Shown: piece by piece, positions 1 through 7,223 of the stretch
How the letters are laid out: each line of letters starts with the position of its first letter
How positions within the stretch are numbered: the first letter of the stretch is position 1
The notes under the pieces: generated by a model
The model's database searches: none
What the model saw: the letters and a program-made list of their open reading frames with translations, nothing else
What the model was told of the DNA's origin: nothing
Program-made: the position numbers and the translations under genes
Origin: Streptomyces sp. ITFR-16
Lineage (GTDB): Bacteria > Actinomycetota > Actinomycetes > Streptomycetales > Streptomycetaceae
NCBI RefSeq assembly: GCF_031844705.1
Contig: NZ_CP134609.1
Location: 992,001-1,056,000, forward strand
Direction of reading: 5' to 3'
DNA length: 64,000 nt

Positions 1-71
1 GGCGGCGGCTCATGGGACTCCTTCTGGGTGCGTGGATACGGCGGGTGCGGGGGTGCTGGGGATCCGCGTTG

Positions 72-1469
72 TCAGTGCAGTCCGGCAAGCTGGAGCAGCA
101 AGGACTTCACTTCGGTGGCCCGGACCGGGCCGGTGAACGCGTGGGGGGTGGAGCAGAGGATGAGCGGACCTTCTTCGTCGCTCAGGGGGAGGCGGCCGTG
201 GCTGCCGCGAATAGGTGAGGGGTCCAGGGGCACGACCGCCATGCGGTAGCGCATCCCGAGCTTCTTGCGGGCGACCGCGGTGACCGCCTTGACCCGGACG
301 TACGGGTCCTGCGGGTCCATGAACAGCTCGACGGGGTCGTAGCCGGGTTTGCGGTGGATCTCGACGAGCTGCGCGAAGTCGGGCGCGCGGGCGTCGTCGA
401 GCCAGTAGTAGTACGTGAACCAGGCGTCCGGGTCCGCGACGGCGACCAGTTCGCCGGAGCGCGGGTGGTCGAGGCCGTGGGCCTTCTTGCCCTCGTCGTC
501 GAGGAGCCGTTCGATGCCCGGGAGGCCGGCCAGGGCGTCGCGGGCGGCTTCCAGGTCCTCGGGGCGGCGTACGTAGACATGGGCGATCTGGTGGTCGGCG
601 ACGGCGAACGCCCGGGAGGCCATCGGGTCCAGGTACTCCATGCCGTCCTGGGTGTGGACCTCCAGGAGCCCGGCCCGGCGCAGGGCGCGGTTGATGTCGA
701 CGGGCCGGTCGACACGGGTGATGCCGTACTCGGACAGGGCGACGACGGTGCGGCCCTCGCGGCGGGCGTCGTCCAGGAGCGGGGCCACGGCCCGGTCGAG
801 GTCGGCGGCCGCCTTGAAGGAGCGCGGGTCGTCGGGGCCGTAGCGCTGGAGGTCGTAGTCGAGGTGCGGGAGGTAGCAGAGGGCCAGATCGGGGTGGCGG
901 GTGCCGAGGATGTGGCGGGTCGCGTCGATGATCCACTGGGAGGAGACGAGGTCGGCGCCGGGTCCCCAGAAGTGGAAGAGCGGGAAGGTGCCGAGCTTCC
1001 GGGTGAGTTCGTCGTGGAGGGCGGGCGGCCGGGTGTAGCAGTCGGGTTCCTTGCGGCCGTCGGCGTAGTAGACGGGGCGCGGGGTGACGGTGAAGTCGGT
1101 GTCGGCGCCCATGGCGTACCACCAGCAGATGTTGGCGACGGTGTAGCCGGGGTGGGCGCGGCGGGCCGCGTCCCAGAGCTTGTCGCCCTCGACGAGTCCG
1201 TTGTGCTGCCGCCACAGCAGGACGTCGCCCAGCTCGCGGAAGTACCAGCCGTTGGCGACGATGCCGTGTTCGGCGGGGGTGGTGCCGGTGAGGAAGGTGG
1301 ACTGGGCGGCGCAGGTCACGGCGGGGAGCACGGTGCCGAGCGGGGCGTGGGTGCCGCTCTGCCCCAGGGCCTTGAGGCGGGGCATGTGGTCCAGGAGGCG
1401 GGGGGTGAGCCCGACGACGTCGAGGACGAGCAGGGGCGTGGGTGAGTCCGTCGTCCCGGGGGCGGTCAT
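72..1469 (-). CDS. alkaline-phosphatase-fold nucleotide pyrophosphatase/phosphodiesterase of the ebo operon
   Basis: This 465-aa protein looks like a nucleotide pyrophosphatase/phosphodiesterase of the alkaline phosphatase superfamily. A first metal ligand Asp17 follows a hydrophobic strand. The segment 46-69 aligns with the NPP nucleophile loop, with Thr52 as likely nucleophile and an AEHGI tail. A D-x-D pair sits near 204-206. The usual SDHG metal motif is replaced by SEYG at 246-249. There is no signal peptide, so it is probably cytoplasmic. The ATG overlaps the stop of eboE by 4 nt (ATGA), so it is the last gene of the coupled ebo operon. The substrate is unknown; hydrolysis of a phosphodiester or pyrophosphate in the ebo product pathway is an inference. 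Confidence 0.85.
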   Translation of the reverse strand: MTAPGTTDSPTPLLVLDVVGLTPRLLDHMPRLKALGQSGTHAPLGTVLPAVTCAAQSTFLTGTTPAEHGIVANGWYFRELGDVLLWRQHNGLVEGDKLWDAARRAHPGYTVANICWWYAMGADTDFTVTPRPVYYADGRKEPDCYTRPPALHDELTRKLGTFPLFHFWGPGADLVSSQWIIDATRHILGTRHPDLALCYLPHLDYDLQRYGPDDPRSFKAAADLDRAVAPLLDDARREGRTVVALSEYGITRVDRPVDINRALRRAGLLEVHTQDGMEYLDPMASRAFAVADHQIAHVYVRRPEDLEAARDALAGLPGIERLLDDEGKKAHGLDHPRSGELVAVADPDAWFTYYYWLDDARAPDFAQLVEIHRKPGYDPVELFMDPQDPYVRVKAVTAVARKKLGMRYRMAVVPLDPSPIRGSHGRLPLSDEEGPLILCSTPHAFTGPVRATEVKSLLLQLAGLH

Positions 1470-2641
1470 GGCAGCTCCTTGAGGCCGAGGTCGACCAGGA
1501 GGTCGCGGGCGAGGGTGAGTTCGGCGGCGATCCCGTCGGCGAGCTGGGCGCGGGTGCGGGGGCGCAGCTCGGCGGGGAGCGCCTGCCAGGTGTACGTCTC
1601 GACCTCCAGGTGCCGGGTGAGCGGCCGGGCCCGGCCGACCAGCCGGGTCAGCGTGGCCCGGAGCACGGGGAGGGTGGAGGTGAGCGGGGGCGCGGGGGGT
1701 GCGTGCAGGGGGACGTGGAAGTGGGCGCGCCAGGGGGCTCCGTCGGGCAGGGTCTCGCCGCCCAGGGCCTCGTCGAGATCGTCGGTGCCGCGCAGTCCGG
1801 CGGCGGTGGCGACCCGGGTCTGGTGCAGGAAACGGGGTTCGGCGAAGGCGGCGAGCGCGGAGCGCACCTCGGGGAGGTGGGGGTGCTCGGCGTGCAGGGC
1901 GGCGGAGAGCTGTGCCTTGACGGCGGGGATGCCGGCCTCGGTGAGCGCGTCGAGCGCGGTGTCCGGGTCCTCGAAGGAGGTGGCGAGGTGGCAGGTGTCG
2001 ACACAGATGCCGATGCGCGGGTGGCCGACGGCGGTCAGGGGCGCGAGGGCGTCGGCGGTGGTCTCGACGGTGCAGCCGGGTTCGGGTTCGAGGCCGATCC
2101 GGATGGACTTCCCGGTGAGTTCGGCGAGGGCGTCGAGGCGCTCGCCGAGGGTGGTGAGCGCGGCGAGCGCGGTGCGGGCGGCCTCGGGGTCGCCGGTGTA
2201 CGGGGTGCGCCAGGCGAGCGGCAGGGTGGAGATGGTGCCTTCGGTGACGTCGTCGGGCAGCAGCACGGCGAGCAGCCGGGCGAGGTCGGTGGTGTGGGCG
2301 AGGCGTTCGGGGTCGGTCCAGTCCGGCTTGTACACCCGGTACTTGACCTCCTCGGCACCGAAGCCCTCGTACGGGAAGCCGTTGAGGGTGACGACCTCGA
2401 GGCCTCGGCGGTCGAGTTCGGCGCGCAGGGAGCGCAGTTGCGCGGGGTCGTTGACCAGGGTGCGGGCGGCGTCCCTGGCGAGCCAGAGGCCGATGCCGAG
2501 GCGGTCGCGGCCGAGCCGCTTGCGTACGGGTTCGCAGTGGTCGCGCAGCTGGGCGCGGACGCCTTCGAGGGTTTCGGCGGGGTGGACGTTGGTGCAGTAC
2601 GCGAGGTGGACGACGGTGCCGTCGGGGTGGCGGAAGCGCAT
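1466..2641 (-). CDS. eboE: EboE-type metabolite traffic protein (xylose-isomerase-like TIM barrel)
   Basis: This 391-aa protein resembles EboE, a TIM-barrel protein of the sugar phosphate isomerase/epimerase superfamily found in ebo clusters. It starts with an N-terminal segment containing HLAYCTNVHPAE, typical of EboE, and has barrel-type acidic motifs such as GLEPEPG and CVDTCHLA. The open frame extends upstream to 2806, but the extra 55 residues overlap eboB and are low-complexity. The ATG at 2641 lies 4 nt after the eboB stop and is the better start. Its stop overlaps the next gene by 4 nt. The reaction is not known; a role in making or moving the ebo metabolite is known only from cluster context. 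Confidence 0.85.
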   Translation of the reverse strand: MRFRHPDGTVVHLAYCTNVHPAETLEGVRAQLRDHCEPVRKRLGRDRLGIGLWLARDAARTLVNDPAQLRSLRAELDRRGLEVVTLNGFPYEGFGAEEVKYRVYKPDWTDPERLAHTTDLARLLAVLLPDDVTEGTISTLPLAWRTPYTGDPEAARTALAALTTLGERLDALAELTGKSIRIGLEPEPGCTVETTADALAPLTAVGHPRIGICVDTCHLATSFEDPDTALDALTEAGIPAVKAQLSAALHAEHPHLPEVRSALAAFAEPRFLHQTRVATAAGLRGTDDLDEALGGETLPDGAPWRAHFHVPLHAPPAPPLTSTLPVLRATLTRLVGRARPLTRHLEVETYTWQALPAELRPRTRAQLADGIAAELTLARDLLVDLGLKELP

Positions 2642-2645
2642 GGCC

Positions 2646-3494
2646 TCACTCCCCGCCGCGCAGGATGGAGTTGCCCTCGTGGAGCGGTTCGGGCGCCGCG
2701 GTGTCCAGGTGGAGGCGGCCGCTCCGGCCGTAGAAGGCGACGGGGTTGCGCCACAGCACCCGGTCGACGTCGTCCTCGGTGAAGCCCGCCGCGAGCATCG
2801 CGTCACCGACCCTGCGGGTCTTGAGCGGGTCGCTTCTTCCCCAGTCGGCGGCGGAGTTGACGAGGATCCGCTCGGTGCCGTGGAGCTTGAGGACGGCGAC
2901 CATGCGGTCCTCGTCCATCTTGGTGTCGGGGTAGATGGAGAAGCCGGCCCAGCAGCCGCTGTCGAGGGCTTCCTTGACGGTGGTCTCGTTGAGGTGGTCG
3001 AGCAGGACCCGTTCCGGGGCGAGGTGGGACTCGCGGACGACGTCGATGGTGCGGCGCAGCCCGGCGAGCTTGTCGCGGTGCGGGGTGTGGACGAGGGCGG
3101 GCAGCTCGTGGTCGGCGGCCAGCTGGAGCTGCGCGGCCAGCGCCCTGTCCTCGGCGGGGGTCATCGAGTCGTAGCCGATCTCGCCGACGGCGACGACGGA
3201 GTCCTTGACGAGATAGCGCGGCAGGGCGTCCAGGACGGGGGCGCAGCGCGGGTCGTTGGCCTCTTTGGGGTTGAGGGCGAGGGTGCAGTGGTGGGCGATG
3301 CCGTACTGCGCGGCGCGGAAGGGTTCCCAGCCGAGCAGCGCGTCGAAGTAGTCGAAGAAGCTGGCGGGAGAGGTGCGGGGCTGGCCCAGCCAGAAGGAGG
3401 GTTCGACCAGGGCGCGGACGCCCGCGTCGTACATCGCCCGATAGTCGTCCGTGGTGCGGGAGGTCATGTGGATGTGGGGGTCGAAGATGCGCAT
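2646..3494 (-). CDS. eboB: EboB-type TatD-family metal-dependent hydrolase
   Basis: This 282-aa TatD-like amidohydrolase-fold protein shows the complete set of metal ligands: HxH at residues 7-9 (DPHIH), Glu105 in the VGEIGYD strand, His136/His139, His167 and Asp217 (SAADWG). It corresponds to EboB of ebo clusters. Its ATG shares one base with the eboA stop (TGATG), so the two are coupled. The next gene, eboE, follows after 4 nt. TatD proteins are often nucleases, but in this setting a hydrolytic step on the ebo metabolite is equally possible; the sequence does not decide. Confidence 0.85.
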   Translation of the reverse strand: MRIFDPHIHMTSRTTDDYRAMYDAGVRALVEPSFWLGQPRTSPASFFDYFDALLGWEPFRAAQYGIAHHCTLALNPKEANDPRCAPVLDALPRYLVKDSVVAVGEIGYDSMTPAEDRALAAQLQLAADHELPALVHTPHRDKLAGLRRTIDVVRESHLAPERVLLDHLNETTVKEALDSGCWAGFSIYPDTKMDEDRMVAVLKLHGTERILVNSAADWGRSDPLKTRRVGDAMLAAGFTEDDVDRVLWRNPVAFYGRSGRLHLDTAAPEPLHEGNSILRGGE

Positions 3495-4189
3495 CAGGAC
3501 TCCTCCGTCGGGGCTGTGGGGGCGGCGGGGGCCGTGGGAGCGGCGGGTGCGGGGGCCGTGAGGGCGAGGACGTGGTGCAGGTCGGCGGGGACGGGGCGGC
3601 CCGCCGCGATGCGTTCGGCCGCGTAGTCACCGAGCATCCGGGCCAGTTCCGCGTCGCCCCGGGAGCGCCGGGCCAGTCCGTCGACCGCTGCGACGGGCAC
3701 ACCGGTGAACAGGCACTTCAGTACGGCGTGGCGCCAGCTGTGCGGGTCCAGGTGCTCGGCGGCGTACGGGCCGACGGCCGCGCCAATCAGCGTGGTGTCG
3801 TTGGTGCGCAGGGCGTCCTCGACGAGCGGCAGCGCGGTGGCGCCGAGGCCGAGCGCGGGCAGTGTGCGCAGGACGGCGCGGCGTTCGGCGGCGGTGCCCT
3901 GTTCGTAGAGGCGGGTCAGGGCGGGCAGTTCGGCGCGGGCCTCGGTGATCAGCAGGGCGCGTACGGAGTCGGCGTGTTCGAGGCCGCAGTGCCGGCCCGC
4001 CGCCGCGTACCGCAGCTCCCACGGGGGTGCGGCGTAGGTGGTGCCGGAGGGTCCGGCGTCCGGGTGGCCGGCGGCGTGGGCCGCCTCCGCGAGTGCTTCG
4101 TCGAGCCAGGCGCGCGCGGCTCCGCCGAGCAGGGTGTCGAGTTCCTTGCGGGTGAGCAGGGCGGTCGTCGGGGTGGTGTCCTCCGTCAT
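3494..4189 (-). CDS. eboA: EboA domain-containing protein
   Basis: This 231-aa protein matches the EboA domain family: an Ala/Leu-rich helical-repeat-like body with segments such as WELRYAAAGR and HSWRHAVLKCLFTGVPV, which in this family resemble HEAT-like helices. The C-terminus is an Ala-Pro-Thr-rich tail. The frame is open to 4876, but the ATG at 4189 follows a GGGAGC-type ribosome-binding site and leaves a 22-nt gap to the previous gene, so it is preferred. No catalytic motif is visible. EboA function is undetermined; it defines the cluster and may be a scaffold or binding protein (inference). Confidence 0.85.
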   Translation of the reverse strand: MTEDTTPTTALLTRKELDTLLGGAARAWLDEALAEAAHAAGHPDAGPSGTTYAAPPWELRYAAAGRHCGLEHADSVRALLITEARAELPALTRLYEQGTAAERRAVLRTLPALGLGATALPLVEDALRTNDTTLIGAAVGPYAAEHLDPHSWRHAVLKCLFTGVPVAAVDGLARRSRGDAELARMLGDYAAERIAAGRPVPADLHHVLALTAPAPAAPTAPAAPTAPTEES

Positions 4190-4211
4190 GACGTGCTCCC
4201 TTCGGCGTCTG

Positions 4212-5069
4212 TCAGCGGCCCGGCGGGCGGTGCCCCGCCAGGAACTCCATGGATGTGCGGGCGAGTTCGGGACCGGCGTGGGAGTGGCGGGGCAGTTCGA
4301 CGACGGTGAGTCCGGCGTAGCCGCTGTCCCCGAGGGCGTCGAGCGCGGCGAGCACCGGCGGGAAGTCGATCTCGCCGTCGCCGAAGGGAAGGTGCTCGTG
4401 GACGCCCCGGCGCATGTCCTCGATCTGGACATGGCGCAGCCAGGGGGCGGCGTCGCGGACGCAGTCGGCGGGCGGGGCCGGCTCCAGGCACTGGCAGTGG
4501 CCGATGTCCAGGGTGAGCCCGAGGGGTTCCGGGTCGCCGCACAGGCCGCGGAGGTGGTGGAAGCCCGCGAGGTCACCGAGGAGGTGGCCCGGCTCGGGTT
4601 CGATGGCGAGCGGCACCCCGGTGCGCTCGGCCGCGTCGAGGACCGGGGCAAGGGCCTCGGTGAGCCGTTTCCACGCGGTGTCGGGCGCGGTGTTTGGAGG
4701 TGTGACGCCGCTGAAGCAGTGGACGGCGTGGGCGCCGAGCGCGGCGGCGACCTCGACGGCCCGGACGAGCAGCGCGGTGCGGGCGGCGCGGGCCTCGGGG
4801 TCCGGGTCCAGGAGCGAGGGGCCGTGTTTGCGGCGCGGGTCCAGGACATAGCGGGCGCCGGTCTCCACGGTGACACCGAGCCCCAGCTCCTGGAGCCGGG
4901 CGGCGACCCGCCGGGTGCGGGCCGCGAGGTCCGGGCCCATCGGGTCGAGGTGCATGTGGTCGAGGGTCAGGCCGACTCCGTCGTAGCCGAGGTCGGCGAG
5001 CAGGGCGAGGGCGTCGTCGAGGCGGAGGTCGGTCAGCCCGTTGGTTCCGTAGCCGAGGCGCAGGGTCAT
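4212..5069 (-). CDS. sugar phosphate isomerase/epimerase (xylose-isomerase-like TIM barrel)
   Basis: This 285-aa protein is an AP-endonuclease-2/xylose-isomerase-like TIM barrel. It has the barrel entry GYGTNGLTD, a GYDGVGLTLDHMH segment, and the metal-site-type motifs AIEPEPGH, TLDIGHCQ and HVQIEDM. These carry the Glu, Asp-x-x-His and Glu residues expected of a divalent-metal isomerase. The ATG overlaps the stop of the upstream prenyltransferase by 4 nt and eboA follows after 22 nt. A second TIM-barrel isomerase (EboE) lies three genes on, so the operon has two barrels. The exact substrate, probably a sugar or cyclitol phosphate, is inferred only from context. Confidence 0.82.
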   Translation of the reverse strand: MTLRLGYGTNGLTDLRLDDALALLADLGYDGVGLTLDHMHLDPMGPDLAARTRRVAARLQELGLGVTVETGARYVLDPRRKHGPSLLDPDPEARAARTALLVRAVEVAAALGAHAVHCFSGVTPPNTAPDTAWKRLTEALAPVLDAAERTGVPLAIEPEPGHLLGDLAGFHHLRGLCGDPEPLGLTLDIGHCQCLEPAPPADCVRDAAPWLRHVQIEDMRRGVHEHLPFGDGEIDFPPVLAALDALGDSGYAGLTVVELPRHSHAGPELARTSMEFLAGHRPPGR

Positions 5070-6001
5070 GTGGGGCTCACCTTCCGGGAGAGGGCACGGG
5101 CGAGCGGGACCAGGCCCATGACGGCGAGGCCGGTCCCGGCGGCTCCGGCGCGCGCGGCCAGGGCCGCCTGGAGCGGGATCATCGCCCCGATGCCGCCGCC
5201 GACGGCGCGCTGGGTGAGCGGCGGCGACGGGTTGAGCGCGGCGTGCGCGAGGGGGCGCCCGGCGGTACGGAGATAGGCGCCGGTGAGCGCGGTGAGCAGC
5301 AGCCGGGCGGGGGCGGACCGGGCCGGGCGGACCGCACCGCCCCGGGCGGGACCCGGCCGCTCGCGCACCACCGCGCCGCCGAGCGCGGCGACCGCCGCGA
5401 GCGCCGCCAGGGGCGCGCCCGTGGAGCCGCCCTGCGCCTCGTGGCGCGAGACGGTCGTGACCGCGTAGGTGTGCGCGCTCAGCAGGGCGGCGGGCAGGGC
5501 CGCGGCGGTCAGCGCGGTCCGGGCCGGAACGGCACGCTCCGCACCACCGGGGCCCACCCCGGTGGCCACCGCCCCCAGTGCCAGGTCGAGTCCGCGGGCC
5601 GCCGCCATCGCGGCCGGGCCCGCCGGGGTGTGCTTCAGCCGGAGGTCGTACGCCCAGACGGTCGCCGCGAGCGCGGTGGCCACCGTGAGCGCCGGGCGGC
5701 CCGCGCGGGCGGCGAGGGCGAGGCCGGCCCCGGTCAGGGCGCCTGCCGCCGTGAGCGCGGCGCGCGGGGTGATCCGGCCCGAGGGGATCGGGCGGTGCGG
5801 GCGGTCGATCGCGTCCTCGTCGCGGTCGGCCCAGTCGTTGAGGGCCATGCCCGCCTCGTACAGGCAGAGCGAGGCGCCGACGGCGGCGGCGGTGGAGCGG
5901 CCGGGGCGCCGGCCCACGGCCGCCGCGCCCGCGAGGGCGTCGCCGGGGACGGTGAACAGCGCGGAGACCCTGAGCAGTTCGGCCCAGGCGCGTGCCGTCA
6001 C
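5066..6001 (-). CDS. eboC: EboC-type UbiA-family prenyltransferase
   Basis: This 311-aa integral membrane protein belongs to the UbiA prenyltransferase superfamily. It is Ala/Leu-rich throughout with about eight hydrophobic segments. The first Asp-rich prenyl-diphosphate motif is NDWADRDEDAID at residues 55-66. A second-loop segment WAYDLRLKHTP resembles the second UbiA motif. The start is a GTG whose bases overlap the stop of the upstream cyclase (GTGA). It also overlaps the downstream isomerase (ATGA). It should move an isoprenyl group onto an acceptor in the membrane; the adjacent inositol-phosphate-synthase-like enzyme suggests a cyclitol acceptor, which is inference. Confidence 0.85.
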   Translation of the reverse strand: MTARAWAELLRVSALFTVPGDALAGAAAVGRRPGRSTAAAVGASLCLYEAGMALNDWADRDEDAIDRPHRPIPSGRITPRAALTAAGALTGAGLALAARAGRPALTVATALAATVWAYDLRLKHTPAGPAAMAAARGLDLALGAVATGVGPGGAERAVPARTALTAAALPAALLSAHTYAVTTVSRHEAQGGSTGAPLAALAAVAALGGAVVRERPGPARGGAVRPARSAPARLLLTALTGAYLRTAGRPLAHAALNPSPPLTQRAVGGGIGAMIPLQAALAARAGAAGTGLAVMGLVPLARALSRKVSPT

Positions 6002-7116
6002 TTCCCGCCCCGCAGGCGTTCGGCGAACGCGAGCAGGGCCGTGTACTGCTCGGGGAGCGCGGCGGGTCCGCCGTCCGGGTCCTTGAAGTAGAAGCCGAGT
6101 TCGGGCCTCGGGCCGCTCAGCCCTGTTTCGTGGGCGCGGGCCAGCAGCCGGGCCAGGTCGAGCACCAGGGGCGCGGCGAGGGCCGAGTCGCAGCCCTGCC
6201 AGGTCGTCTGGAGCACCATCCGCGCCCCGAGGAAGCCGTCGAACGCGATGTGGTCCCAGGCGGTCTTCCAGTCCCCGAGTGCCGGGACGTCGTCGATGTG
6301 GACCTGGCCCTCGGGGGCGGCGCCGAGGGTGTCGGCGAGCACCCGCTCCTTGCCCGCGTTCTTCGCGGCCGCCGCCGCGGGGTCGGCGAGCGCGGCCCCG
6401 TCGCCGCCGCCCAGCAGATTGGTGCCGGACCAGGCCCGTACGGGCAGGGCGCGCTGGACGAACATCGGGGCCAGCACCGAGCGCAGCAGGGTCTGGCCCG
6501 TCTTGCCGTCGCGGCCGGCGTGAGGAAGTCCGCAGGCCGCGACGGCGTCCTGGAGGGCGGCGGTGCGCAGCCCGGTGGAGGGGGTGAAGTTGACGTACGG
6601 ACAGCCGGCGCGGAGCGCGGCGGCGGCGTAGAGGGAGCTGGCGGGGAGCCGTTCGGCGTCGTCGGCGGGGGCCGGCTCGGTGGAGGCGACGTTGACGACG
6701 ACGGTCCTGGCCAGCTGGTTGCGGCGGCCGAAGTCGGTGAGGTCGGCGGCGAACGCGGTGATCAGTTCCTCGTCCGTTCGGGTGTCGCCGGGCAGGGGGC
6801 CGCCGGGGCGTATCTCCGCGTCGGCGGCGGCGAGTTCGGCGCGTACGGCCGAGGGGAGCCCGTGCGGCAGTACTCCCCCGGCGGCGAGCGCCTCGGCCCG
6901 CTTGGGCAGCGGGCAGTCCAGGGTGTCGTGGCCGCCGAAGACGAGCGAGGCCACGGGCGGCAGACCGCTGCCGGCGAACGGGGCGGTCTCGGTGACCATG
7001 CCCGCCGCCGGGTGGAGGCCCGCCGCGAGTGCCGCGCACCCCGCCGTGGCGGTGGTGGCGACGGAGCCGCGTGCTCCGATGAACCAGACTCCGGTACGTG
7101 CGGCGTGTGCTGACAC
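5998..7116 (-). CDS. inositol-3-phosphate synthase family protein (ebo operon cyclase)
   Basis: This 372-aa protein belongs to the myo-inositol-3-phosphate synthase family, NAD-dependent enzymes that turn glucose 6-phosphate into a cyclitol phosphate. A Rossmann-type start (FIGARGSVATT, about 12-22) binds NAD. The catalytic-type motif DGKTGQT (203-209) and the NLLGGGDG motif (233-240) match the family's GTD-x-K-x-GQT and N-x-LG-NNDG blocks. It differs from the usual actinobacterial Ino1 and is shorter than eukaryotic forms, so it is probably a paralogue with its own substrate. It is the first gene of the ebo operon. Its position suggests it supplies a cyclitol phosphate to the prenyltransferase encoded next (inference). 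Confidence 0.82.
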   Translation of the reverse strand: MSAHAARTGVWFIGARGSVATTATAGCAALAAGLHPAAGMVTETAPFAGSGLPPVASLVFGGHDTLDCPLPKRAEALAAGGVLPHGLPSAVRAELAAADAEIRPGGPLPGDTRTDEELITAFAADLTDFGRRNQLARTVVVNVASTEPAPADDAERLPASSLYAAAALRAGCPYVNFTPSTGLRTAALQDAVAACGLPHAGRDGKTGQTLLRSVLAPMFVQRALPVRAWSGTNLLGGGDGAALADPAAAAAKNAGKERVLADTLGAAPEGQVHIDDVPALGDWKTAWDHIAFDGFLGARMVLQTTWQGCDSALAAPLVLDLARLLARAHETGLSGPRPELGFYFKDPDGGPAALPEQYTALLAFAERLRGGK

Positions 7117-7174
7117 GGGCTGCCTCCCTGGTGGGGGTCCTGGCTGGGCAGAGCGGTGGCGCTGTACGGGAGGG

Positions 7175-7212
7175 GGACGGCGGGCGGGGGTGTGAGGGCC
7201 CGCCCGCCGTCC
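7175..7212. terminator. 14-bp perfect hairpin between the fusion gene and the ebo operon
   Basis: GGACGGCGGGCGGG at 7175-7188 is exactly complementary to 7199-7212, with a 10-nt loop. It lies 11 nt past the stop of the 1241-aa fusion gene and 58 nt upstream of the first ebo gene. It would separate the two minus-strand operons. There is no U-tract, as is usual for high-GC terminators. Confidence 0.75.
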
Positions 7213-7223
7213 GGACGGTCGCC

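Noticed and set aside
354..1445. Long plus-strand open frame of 363 codons opposite the phosphodiesterase gene
   Set aside because: It is Val/Gly/Glu-rich with no recognisable domain and mirrors the codon structure of the real minus-strand gene, as is common in high-GC DNA.
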